NCBI GenBank assembly: GCA_965153455.1
Contig: OZ234499.1
Coordinates: 1,860,001-1,924,000, forward strand
Reading direction: 5' to 3'
Length of the DNA: 64,000 nt
From: Sphagnum compactum
Taxonomy: Eukaryota; Bryophyta; Sphagnopsida; Sphagnales
The translations under genes were made by a program, and so were the position numbers. Shown one piece after another: positions 11,418 to 22,900 of this stretch. Below the pieces are notes generated by a model. It was not told the DNA's origin. It saw only the letters and a program-made list of their open reading frames with translations, and did no database searches. The first letter of the stretch is position 1. Every line of letters begins with the position of its first letter.

Positions 11418-14400
11418 AAGTCTTTCAAGGATGTAATGCTTGTATGAATACCACAACTTTGGAAGTTTTAGGGATATAATAAATCCCTTAAATTTTTTGA
11501 CATTGGAGAAGGTGGGCAGATCATCATTACGAGTGTAATCAAAGCAAGGGGGAGCACATGATTATAACCAACTAGTTAGTTGAGGTTGTATGCCAAACAT
11601 GCCCACCATATGAAACAAATCGTGGATAATTGACAAAGGAAGTAAACCCACTACACAATAATAGGTTATCATTAGTGGAAGTGTTATATAGTTTATTTAT
11701 GAACACATATTTCCAATGTTTTGCTTCTAGTTGTCAAATCGTTCAATTGTTTTACTTCCACTCGATGAGGTTGTTGATATGGGAAAATATAACTTAATGC
11801 AAATTTGATCGCCAAAATTGATTTACTTATAGTCATCCAAGGTTCTAGTTGATGACCCTACTCGTAGAGAAAAAAAATGGATTTGTCCAAATCTAGTTGC
11901 CTAATCACATTACTTCCAGTGACCCCTTCCAATCGATGACACCACTTGAAGAAAAAAAAGGGTTTTGTCCAAGTTTGGTCACCTAGTCCCTTTATTTTTA
12001 GTCACCCACTTCCAATCAATGATGCCACCTAAAAAAGTAAAATGGTTATACCGAATATGGTTGCCTTATCGCTCTACTTCTAGTTGCCCCCACCTTGTTC
12101 GAATCTAGTTGTTCCATGCCCTATTAATTATTATGCCACTAAAAAAATCAACAGTTGTGATTAAATCCAATTGCCCTTTGACAACCTAGATCAAATATAA
12201 TCAAATGAATTCGAGATGGATGAAAGTCCATGTTAATAAGTTCAGTAGGCACAACACCAAAATAGTTGAAATGGATTGCAACCAATTTGGTACACAATTG
12301 GTTGCCATCATTTTTTTTGGTGTGGAGTTGCAAAAAATATAAATTAATTGTAAACTATCGCATGTAGATGTGTGGAAGTTACAATGATCGATTACAAAAT
12401 TCTAATTTTCTTCTAATGAAGCTAAACATGGTTAATTAAAGTTATTCAAGGATTAATCAATTTAGTTTGGGGTTGAAGAAAGGGCATGTTGGGGCTTAAT
12501 TTTGAGGCTGATAAAGATAAATTGATCTTGAATTGGTGTGTGTTTTCTTCTAGTGGTCTTGGTGAGGACAACTCCATTGGTCAAAACCTTCATGTTTTCT
12601 TCCCCATTGTCATGGCTTTTGGACCTCAATTTTTAGTTATTTCCACCTTACCACTAACCAAATGTGATGACCTATAACAACTATACATGGCTATTTATCC
12701 AAGTTTTATAAAAACAAATCTAAAAGCTTGTATCCTTGATTGAGACATGTTCTGAAAGTAACAACTATCTTGTTGATTCAACCCCACCCCACCCCAAAAT
12801 CATTGTTTGAAAACTTATTATTATTATTCAAAAATGTTATTGTTTATGAAACAACATCTAGAACCGTAGGGTTAATCAGGCAAAAAAATACAAATACAAA
12901 TACAAATAAAAAAACCTTACTAACTAGTTGGAAATGGAACTTAGAAAATTTTGATTTTCAAGTGGTTTCGATTTAGGTCCAATTCTAGCTAGAGGCCAAT
13001 TCCAGTTTTAATTTTGAAAAACAAATGCACAATTTGTGACTGATGGTTTAAATAGCTTGTAATCAAACTAAGACCCATAATCAAAACTAACCCAAAAACC
13101 AAAACTGATCAACTTTGGTTCAAAGTTCAAACCTCAAAGTTTAAATACTTTAAGTTCTATTTTTTCAAAGAGGGATTCTCAAATGTCCCTTGAATGTCAA
13201 TGAGAAAATAATGCATATATATGTTGAGGGTGTCAATACAAAACAAATATGTATTTGATTACCAGGATGAATTAAAACCCAATGATGCCACCTAGGGTAG
13301 TTTCATGTTGTGGGTGATGCTAACAATGATTAAAGGCCACCAATCTTGCCATTGAAACCAATCCCTTGTAATTTTATAACTACACAAACAAAATTCCATT
13401 CGTGTATTATAATTCTAAAATAAATACCAAATGGAATAGTGATGAATGGTTTCCTCAAATCCTTCTTTTCCCAATAAAAGGTAAAACAAACAAATCATAA
13501 AGACTAGGTTAAGAAGGAAAAATCTATTCCTTCCTAACCTAGTCTTTATGATTTGTTTGTTTACATGCAAGGGTGAACGATATAAGCTTACCCTATGCTA
13601 TCCTATTATTAAGTAATGTTTTATATTTGTATTGCCACTACAAAATCTTTGAAAAATGATATAACTGGTACCATTGGAAAACTCTCAATGTGTAGGGTGC
13701 AACGAATGGTTTTTTCTTTTCAATTTTGTGATGTAGCCACATTGGCAACCATCCATAAAAGGATTTAGCCACATTTGGCTAAGTTTTTTTGTAGAATCTT
13801 GCTACTTTTTAGATACCTCTAGGGGCACACAATCTAAATGTGGCAAACAACACGTTTTCCCTTACTTTTTTGGCGAATGTTTTGAAAACAAAAAAACACC
13901 CCATTAAACACCTTGTAGGTCATTTTTAGATTTTGCACTAGCGTGAGATTTTGCACCAAAAAAATGTTGGGTGCAACTTGTTGGTTTTAGAATGTTTGGA
14001 GCCAAGGTCCAAAAGTTATTGAATATGGAATAATTTTTATTTTAACCACATTTAGTTAAATCCTCTAGTGGATTATTCCAACTTTGGGGGCAACATGAGA
14101 TTTTTTTAGGAAAACATTGAAATGAAGCTGTGTTTTATTTAATGAAGAATTTTCACCAATTTCAACTTATACAAAAGATTTTTTGATGAAAAAAATGGCC
14201 CTAATTAGCCAAATTTTGAGGATTTTTTTTCAAAATTGCTAGATTTTATCATAAGTTATAGTAGGTAGCCAAGGATAAGGAAGGATTCTAGTTTTCTTTA
14301 ATTTTCAAATCTAATAAGTAGCCAGATTTGGCTAAATTATTTTCTAAATTATCACCACCTTGGTTACATCACAAATTCCATTAAGAAAAAAACCCTTTAT

Positions 14401-15419
14401 GAAGGTGTGATTTCAAAAAGAGTAGGTAGGTAGATATGGGTTGGGGGCTCTTAAATACATAGCCCAAGATTACAATCCCAAAGTAAATTTGCCAAATCAC
14501 AGTGATAATTATTAAATACAACCTGTAAAACTGGGTAGCTTGATCGTGGGGGACTAAGGACAAAGGCTTTTTAGGGGTTTTTGTTGTAGTTCAGTCGCAA
14601 TTAGCCATAGGAAAATTTGTAACAAACCAATGGGTGGTTTAAAGACCCATTTTTAAGTATTGCACAATCCACTTACTAAAAACATTTGGCATTTCAAGGC
14701 TTGTGATGGGCATTGCAAATTTTTTTTTGCACAACAAACTAAATTACAAGCTTTTGTTAATTGATCAAAGTCGGTCCCTTTTCTTTTTGAATTATCATTG
14801 TAAAAAATGTTGATGAGGGATGGTTAGTGGTTTTGGTGTTGTTGTGTATGTTTGTGCAAGATGGCGAATAGGGAGCCTCACAACAACCTTCTTGAGAGTA
14901 AGTGTGGTGGAGGATTTCAGAATGAACATATAGTTGCTACTGATCCATCGACTAATGTTTCTTTTAAACTTCATTCCATGATTTTGAACAACTAGCTAAA
15001 TAACCCAGTGACATCACAATTAAGGAGGAGGGTCGATCAATCATTATATCCTTTCCCACAAGTGGATTGCTCAACATTGATAAATAATAATGCATTTTGA
15101 GGATGCCAAGCAACATTGTCACTATGAAAAAATATAAAGTTTTATAACTGGGTTTGCAATTGGGTTTTCCAATTGCAATGGACACTTGCAACTCATGGTA
15201 TTTATATAGCCTTGAGTGCTAATGGATAAGTTGTAGCAGTTGTAGCAATTGCAGTGGACACCCTATGTTGTATACAATATCATATATACGATGCAACTCA
15301 CATGTAACTATATGCAACTTCTGTGCAACTAACCTCCACATTAGATTCTCATGCACATTCCAACATAACAACCGAAATGCAACGTGGTGAATGAAATGCC
15401 AATGTGGTTTTTCATCCAT
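11418..15419. other. no supported gene; AT-rich DNA
   Basis: No frame above background and no recognised domain. Around 13700-14370 the words 'gccacatttggctaa' and 'agccaaattt' recur in both orientations, suggesting a degenerate repeat or old transposon. The only sharp structure is the hairpin annotated at 13484. Confidence 0.5.
13484..13562. repeat. near-perfect 36-bp inverted repeat (hairpin)
   Basis: Left arm 13484-13519 (AAACAAACAAATCATAAAGA...) and right arm 13527-13562 are reverse complements over 36 bp with one mismatch, separated by a 7-base loop (AAATCTA). Such a tight hairpin in otherwise drifting DNA must be recent. It could be a snap-back replication product, a tiny foldback element or a transcribed hairpin. 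Confidence 0.95.
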
Positions 15420-15439
15420 TTGTCAACAGATGACATATG

Positions 15440-15780
15440 TTAATACCTTTTACAACTTATTTACAACTATTTTATAACCAATTTGACAAATATAATGTTT
15501 AATTATTCATTCATCCATTTGATGAATGAATCTGTTCTTGTATTTTATAACTTATCTATAACTATTTTACAACTAATTCAGCAAATATGTATTTTCCTTA
15601 TTTCATTCATCCACTTGACAAATGAGTTTTAAATATCCTTATCTTTTGCAACATATTTATAACTATTTTATAACCAGTCTAGCGAATATATTTTTTAATT
15701 ATTTCATTCATCCATTTGAGTAATGAATTTTGTTCCTATCTTTTGTAATTAACTTACAACTAAAGATGAAATGAAAATAA
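15440..15780 (+). repeat. tandem repeat, about 95-100 bp period, 3+ copies
   Basis: The phrase 'ttttacaacttatttacaactattttataacca...attcattcatccatttga..aatga' recurs with starts near 15448, 15543, 15643 and 15740. Copies are about 70-80 percent alike by eye and the last is partial. There is no coding potential. Confidence 0.75.
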
Positions 15781-16539
15781 AAGATTTAATGATTAATTTG
15801 CAACTAGGTGTTTAAGTTTGGGTTTCAAAACAATTGTATGGTAATTGATTTTAGTAGTACTAAATAACTAAATTGCAACTTATAATGCAATTATACAAAC
15901 TTCACACAACCATTATCATGTTGTCCTAATTATAATAGATAATGTTGAATTGCATTGGACATCACTATTTATAAATGTGAAATGGATTTGAAACTTTAAA
16001 TAGATTTACATTCCATGTTGAAGAATACATTACAATTTTTCTTTAAAATGTTTATATCAAAAAACAATTTAACTATGAATCTAAATATAATGCCCAAGCT
16101 ATTTATAACAAACATTTTTCTCTATTTAAACAAAAGGCCAACTCATAAAATTGATGACTCGCAATAATCAATTATTGTCATCCAAAACACCATGTTTCAT
16201 AAACACTAGTAAAAATCAACCGAAATGTAACCATTTTGTTTACAACTACATGCGACTTGTAGTCGTTTGCAACTAGATTTGGGAATATTTGCAATTATAA
16301 GACCAAATTTCAACTATTTTGGTCATTCTTTCAACTATGATGCAACTATTGAAAACTTCATCCTATTAGTTGGATGGATTTTAGGTTTATTTTCATCCAT
16401 TAATAGGTTGATATGTCCCATTAATTACAATAGTCACCAAATTAGTTGCATCCTAAAAATATTCTACAGTGACATAGGGTGTATTTTAATATATGTACTA
16501 AAACATTATATATATATACATTAAATATGCATATGTATG

Positions 16540-17050
16540 TATCTTGTTCATATAATGAATCTCAAAATTAATACTTCAATTTTGAAAATTATTAATTGAA
16601 TGTAAAAATGAAAATTTCAATTTTGAATATTGTTATTTGAATCTCAAAATTGACATTATAATTTTGAAATTCATTATTTAAAAAAAAATTCATTTAAAAA
16701 TTGATATTTGAATTCTCAATAATTATTTTCGAATCTAAAAACTAGTATTTCAATTCAAAAAATGTAATTGAATCTTAAAGTCAACATTTTGATTTAAAAT
16801 ATTTTTATTTGAATTTGATTTTTGAATTCTGAATTTTTTGAATTTAAAATTTTAAAAAATATTTGACTTGAAAGTTGATATTTGAATTCCAAATAACTAT
16901 TTTAGATTCTTGAAATTAATATTTCAATTCAGGATATTATTAATCGATTCTTAAAATGGACATTTCAATTTTGAATATTATTATTTGAATCTGAAAATTG
17001 ACATTTCAATTCTGAATTTTTTATATTTAACTTCAAAAAATTATTTGATC
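16540..17050. repeat. AT-rich degenerate repeat built on 'tttgaatctcaaaattgacatttcaattttgaat'
   Basis: A roughly 35-60-bp motif with alternating GAATC, TTCAATTTTGAA and TTGACATTT words repeats about ten times with heavy divergence. Because TTCAATT and AATTGAA alternate, the stretch is also partly self-complementary. No genes are present. Confidence 0.65.
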
Positions 17051-17635
17051 CCCTGCAACATTTGAGTACAGTAGCCCTAGATGTTTTTGTCATAGATGTA
17101 AGAAGGTTATAATCATTGGTTTTTATTGTTTTTTTTTTCAACACTATTTGTCAGTTTTTTATTAAAAAATTGGGTTTTTTTTTCTAGTGCTATTAATTTT
17201 CTTCAATATTTTTTCCAAATTTTCCTATATAAAAAATTGAATAGAAAAACCCTTGCTATATGTGTGACAAAGGGTTTGCCAAATTTTGTACAAATTTCAA
17301 GATGAATTCTCATGGGTGGAAGATTTTGTGAAACATTGTTTACCTTACACTAAGGTCAGTTTCGTCGTTAAATAATCCTCAAAATAGTGAAACGATATTT
17401 TGTGAAAAATATGAAGTTGTCATGTTAAAAATCATCATAATTATCATAGGCTACATTTTGAATGATTTCACTATTCAAATCACAATAGTATAGTAAATTA
17501 TGGAAATATATATATATAATTTCAAATTTTAAAAATGAATTCATTTTTTGAAAAAAAATAAATTATTCGTTTTCTCAATGTGAAAACTAACCCTAGGCTA
17601 GGGTAGTTGATTTGAACCAGCCTGAATTAACAGCC

Positions 17636-18232
17636 ACCGACATACCATCCATCCATTGGAAGCCTGTTATGCAACTTCAGCTTTGGATGAACCCCAACAG
17701 AGTTACATCAAGTTTCACCTTGGTAACCTACCATGTAAAGCATTTAGGTCTTTGTAACTACCATGGTTAATTAGGGAACTGGAACCCAATGAAAAAATGC
17801 TTTCTGTCCATCCACCATCCATTCCTCCTGGTGTGCTGGAGAACTGGTGGGGGGCCCAAAGATTCAAACATGTTCCATCTTGTTTAGGACCACAGTGAAC
17901 CAGCACCACTAGCACACTATGAAGGATGGATGAGAATTGGTCAGGAAACAATTTTCTGTTAGGTTCCAGTTCCCTAGCCAACCATGGTGGTTACCTTGGT
18001 GCTTTTTTTTTTTCTACCTACCTACAAGGGGATTGTTAGTAGGTAGGTAGTAAAAACAACCCCTACATATGTATAAACCATCTACTTACCTACTAGTTAC
18101 CTATTTTCTTACCTATCTACCTATATGAGCCCTATTTCTTACAGAATTGGGTTACCAAGGTGAAACCAAATATTAACTCAGTTGAGGTTCATCCACAATT
18201 GAGTAATAACAGGCATCCAATGGATGGTGCAC
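17636..18232. mobile_element. nested foldback repeat element (about 600 bp)
   Basis: Outer arms: 17640-17735 (CCATCCATCCATTGG...GTTTCACCTTGGTAACC) and 18148-18232 are reverse complements with moderate divergence. Inner arms: 17750-17870 (ACCATGG...AGGGAACTGGAACC) and 17880-17998 are also reverse complements. The linker (18010-18125) is a string of CTACCTACC/TAGGTAGG words. There is no protein frame. The arrangement resembles a foldback or MITE-like non-autonomous transposon. A relative with the same building blocks in another order lies at 31165-32060. Confidence 0.7.
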
Positions 18233-18679
18233 ACTTTTAGGACTTTTTCACAATAGGTACCACACTACTTTTTTGAGCTTTAAATTAAGCGAGTCCTAAG
18301 TGTAGACCAAAAAAAGGATCCAACTTTGTCCCAAGTTCCCAGAGCTATGTAGAAAAGGAGCATCCAAAGTTCCAACAAATGTATAACTTAGTAAGAACAA
18401 ACTTTCCCAATGAGTTTGTGGTGGGTTCAAAGTTCAAAAAACTTGTGGAAAGGTAAATTTCCCTTCAAAAGAAGGTAGTAATGTGCACAATCCTTTGGCA
18501 AATAAATTAGCTGCCTAGAGAATTTTTTTTTATAATAATAAAAGTCTGGATGATATTGCTGACAGATATGGCATCCAATTTTTAATTTCCATCCATAACC
18601 TCTAATTTTCATCCCATTTCTGGACATGAACCATACATGTATTTCATCCATCCTGTTTTTATTACTCAGTAAAAACCCT

Positions 18680-19040
18680 CGGCAATTGGCTTTACCAAAA
18701 TCAGAGCCATACCTTGTGGGGCCCTTATTATTCTGGCACAAAATGCTAGGGGTTCTTTATGCCAGGCAAGGACCTCTAAAGGGCCCATTTCACCAGAAGC
18801 AGATCCTCCTTGGCTCCACATTGTGGGGCCCTTAGTATTCTGGCACAAAATGCTAGGGGGTCTTTATGCCGGGTAAGGACCTCAAAAAGGCGCAGTTTTC
18901 AAGGGGTGGTTTTATCAGCATCAGAACCAGCTTGACTGCACCTTGTGGGGCCCTTATTTTTCTGGCCCAGAATGCGAGGGGTTCTTTTATGCCGGGTAAG
19001 GGCCTCGAAAGGGGCGGTTCTGGAAATGAGGGCCCAGTGC
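18680..19040 (+). repeat. three tandem copies of a 107-122-bp GC-richer unit
   Basis: The core 'ttgtggggccctta.tattctggcacaaaatgctaggggttcttta' begins at 18714, 18821 and 18943, each followed by 'tgccgggtaaggacct'. The array ends about 0.9 kb before the first coding exon of the RDR gene, so it lies in or next to its promoter or 5' leader. Open frames across it are a by-product of the repetition. Confidence 0.85.
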
Positions 19041-19289
19041 GAGGAAGAAACGGGATTTGGGGACGGCATTGCGGCGACTTGCCGGCTGTTTCGGGCGAGC
19101 TTCTGACCCTACTTTGGTGGCAACAAAACGTTAGGACTCTTGTCCTGACTCATTCATCTTTTTCTCGCATTTTGGATCAATTTGCTTTTCGCCACTCACA
19201 AGTTTCCCGTTGTTATGGAAAATTTTCAAGGAAAAAGGAAGTTTGTGATGGCGCCCGTTTTGATTGCCAAGTGCAGTCTTTTTTGGGTG

Positions 19290-19560
19290 GCATAGAGAGA
19301 GAGAGAGAGAGAGAGGGTTGGTGGGTCGGAGGAAGGAGGCTGTGAGCCAAAACAAGAATTGAGAAGGGGAATAAAAGAGTTGGAGAATAGGAAGAGAAGA
19401 GCTGAAGAAGAGTTGAGAATGTGAAGACAAGAATTCAACAAGAGTTGGAGAATGGGAAGAGAAGAGTTCGAGAAGAGTTGGAAAAGAGTTGACAATGTGA
19501 AGACAAGAGTTCAAGAACAGTTGAGAATGGCAAGAGAAGAGTGAGTTCTAGGAGAGTTGG
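19290..19560 (+). repeat. (GA)n microsatellite and purine-rich 'gaagagttggagaatggga' repeats
   Basis: A GA run of about 22 bases near 19292 is followed by degenerate repeats of a 17-25-base word 'agaagagttggagaatgg' through 19560. It lies upstream of the RDR start and is probably transcribed leader or promoter sequence. A (GACA)n run follows near 19852-19869. Confidence 0.8.
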
Positions 19561-19952
19561 AGAATGGGAGGTGTTTTTGGCTTTTCGAGCTTGATCCTAG
19601 TGCATTGCTGTTGTAGAATCTTTTGTTTGAAAAATTTAATTGAGCGCATGATGTGATGATGCGGAGTTTGGTGATGTTCTTTTCATTTGACTCTTTTCTC
19701 TTTCGAGGGCGAGAGGCATCGACTGATGGATTTGATCGATCGAACTCCCATGAGCTTCATCACTTCTTTGGGCGAGTGGACAAAAAGCCGTGAAGTGTCG
19801 GTAGCTCACTATGCGCGAATCGAGAGTGAATTTGCATTTCTCTTGAGAGACAGACAGACAGACAGACAGAGCACCCGCGTGAGAGGAAGAGTGATGTGTC
19901 CAGAGGACATGAGCGACAGAGGTCACGTATTAGGTTAGGGTTGAGGGGCTGG

Positions 19953-22900
19953 ATGATCCTGGCAGCGAGCTCGGTCACCATGCGCGGGCTATGGAAATTA
20001 CTGTCGTGGGCAATAGGTAGTAGTAGTAGGAGTGATGAGGAGGAGGAAGAGGAGGAGGAAGAGGAGGAGGATTTCCAATCTGAAGAGGAGGAAGAGGAGG
20101 AGGATTTCCAATCTGAAGAGGAGGAAGAAGACGAAGACTTCAAATCTGAAGAGGAGGAGGAGGAAGATGAGCTCTCTTCTGCATCTTCTGCAGCAACAAC
20201 ATTCAAAGGTGATAGCGATTCCATCACCAGTTTCTCGAGTCCAGTTTCCTCCGTACAAGATGGAGCGGCGGTGGAGGAGTTTGAAGACTCATACAGCCCA
20301 GCTGAAAGCCAGAGTGAAAACCCCACAAATTCGCACTTTCTGAGGAGGAAAAACCAGAGTGGTGGAAGCTCTCACACTCACTTGGCCACAGATTCCTTTT
20401 CAGATCTTGATGAGCCAGAGGACCCATTACAACAGCAGCAGCAGTTCCACAACTTCCATCTCTCGCATCCATTTGCAAATGCACGACACAGAGAGATTGC
20501 ACCTAAATCACAGAACTATACAAGTTCACAGAGCTATGCAAATTCCTGGAGCTTGCGATCTTTGAATTTCCTCTCTGCGGATGGTAATCCGCTTTCCCTT
20601 TGCCTCTCTTTTTCTCTTTCTCCACTAACCCATTGAAGCTTTCCCCAGAGTTTTCCACTCTACAAAGATTTATAGGTTTAGCCTTAGGATTAGGAATGAG
20701 CATTGATTGCACCCCATTACAGCATTTGTGCTGTGAGCATTTTCTATTGCTTTGGGAATGTCTGTGATGTTGTGAACTCAGAGCTTGAGGTGTGTTTCTG
20801 TTTTCAGAGCTTTTCCAGAATTCTGTGAGGACTTAAGAGTCTGTTGATGATGATGTTCCAGCTTCTTTCTCTCTGGAGGCTATGCATCTTCTTTTGGGCC
20901 AATCCTGTTTCAGAGAATTGCTGCACCATGTGAAGAGACTCTTGAAATCTTTTCCCTTTGATGTCCTTCTTCCTAGAGAAGTGTATGTCTCATAATGACC
21001 ACGGAAATTTTACTTCTCTCTTGGCATTTCAGAGATGGATTTTGAGGTGCTCAAGATGGTGCAATGGCTGCAGCACATTTGCTTTTAGTAAGTTAGGGAT
21101 GCGTTAGGATGGCACTCTAGCAAACTGATGAGTCCTGGATATGGTTTTTTGTCTTTGAAATGCAGGTGCTCTGGAACAAATTCAGGGAAGGACGTTGAAG
21201 ACAAAGGGGAGCGCTCGACAGAAGGCTTCATTTTACTCAACAGATCTGAAGCAAATACAACTGCAAAAGCTCGAAAATGTGATTGCATTGGACAAAGACT
21301 GGGATGTTTTGTTCCCTGATGTCAGGGAGGTGCCGTATGTTTGGCCATGGCCAACTCTGATAGAGGAGCAAGTGGCATTGGGACAACTCAACTTCAACAA
21401 GTTTTTGGTTGTGCTCAATTGCCTTGGAGAGTAAGCTCTTGACTCGATCCAGAGCAGGACAAGATCTTCCCTTGTCAACTGTTTTCCAACACAATCATTT
21501 GGCCACAGTCAATGAGCATCTTTTTTTCTGTCTTGAAGTCTCAAAAGATGAACATCATGGCTAACAGCAGTAACCCATGGTAGGCAATGTGCTTTTTATT
21601 GAGGCAGTTTTGTGGTTCAGAGTTGCACACTTTTGTTGACCCACTGGTGGCATGAACATGAGGTAGGAAGCAACTATTGGGTTTGTGCAGATTACCATAC
21701 AAACCTGAAGAGGTCTTGAGCATTGACCAAATAACACACATCAAGAACATGAAGTTGGAAGAGGTTGCAGAATACGTGTGTCATGAGGTGGCCATTTGCA
21801 AGGACATTCCTCGCAATGAGTTTCCTGTCATCAGTGTACTTTCACCTGAACTTCTTTTGTGGACTCCAGGTCTTGCAGCATATACACAAAATTTTTGTTA
21901 CAGATAGAAGTGGTTAGGCTGTGGTTCACAATTTTTAATCTCATGGTGATATTGGATTAGCTGAAACTGTAACAAGTTTGCAACAGATTCAACTGGTGTC
22001 CAGTCACAAAATTGATGATTTTTCTGTGGTTTCTTCTTACCGCATGTACACAAACACTTTGCATTCTGTAGCATGTCACAAGCCTCAATTCAAGCCCTGT
22101 TTCTACACTTTCATTGCAACTGTTCGAACCATATGGTTTTGTTGTCCTTGACACCCACCAAGTGTGGTTGTGACAACATTAACATCTGGGTCAGGACCTT
22201 TCGCGGAATTGTAGGTTTCTTCACTGTAAAGCAGATCCTCTCATGTCAAGAACTGAGAGGGATCATTCATTTTTTGTTTTTTGGGTGGGTTTTGGCAGAG
22301 AGCATGGTTGAAGCAGAATGAGCCCATATCGTTTGAGTGCAATGTTGACCGTTGTGGCAACTACAAGCTCAAGGTAGGTAATAAGATGGTTACTGTTCCA
22401 TCTGATGCAAAACACTTCCTTGGGCTTTCTAGGATTTATGATCAATTTCTTCTGCTTATTATCCTGATGATCCCAAGTAAAATGGTAGTGTTCTTGCTGC
22501 TTGTTTCTTTTTCATCTTTGCCATAGTTAGAGCTAGCTGACTAATAATTGCAGGCCCAAAAAAACTGCAAGCAGAGTCTACAGCAGTATGAATGTTCTTA
22601 CATGACTTCAAATGCATATATAGATAGTGAAGCAGAAGCAAGTAAGCGCATTGCTGCACCGCACATTTGGAGAGGACAGAGTCATGCCAGTTTACTTTGA
22701 TGAACGTCCAACAGATCATGCTCAATTAAAAATCATTCAGGATGGTATCTTAGTTGGCCTTCGTCGTTACCGCTTTTGGAGTAAGTTATACATATAACAC
22801 TGATTTTCCTAAATGTCTGCCTTTATTTCCATAAACATATCACCCTTCTCATTGGGTTTATTCAAAGTACTGGTGAAGATATTATGTTAAGAATCATTGT

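Noticed and set aside
15440-15780. CRISPR-like array
   Set aside because: Units are degenerate 95-100-bp tandem copies without constant repeats and unique spacers, and the genome is a plant's.
18866-19345. 159-codon open frame on the plus strand
   Set aside because: It spans the 3-copy tandem repeat and the (GA)n run, reads as low-complexity sequence and has no domain.
19760-20326. 188-codon minus-strand frame rich in Ser/Leu
   Set aside because: It is the antisense of the Glu-rich RDR exon; the poly-Ser is a mirror of GAG/GAA repeats.
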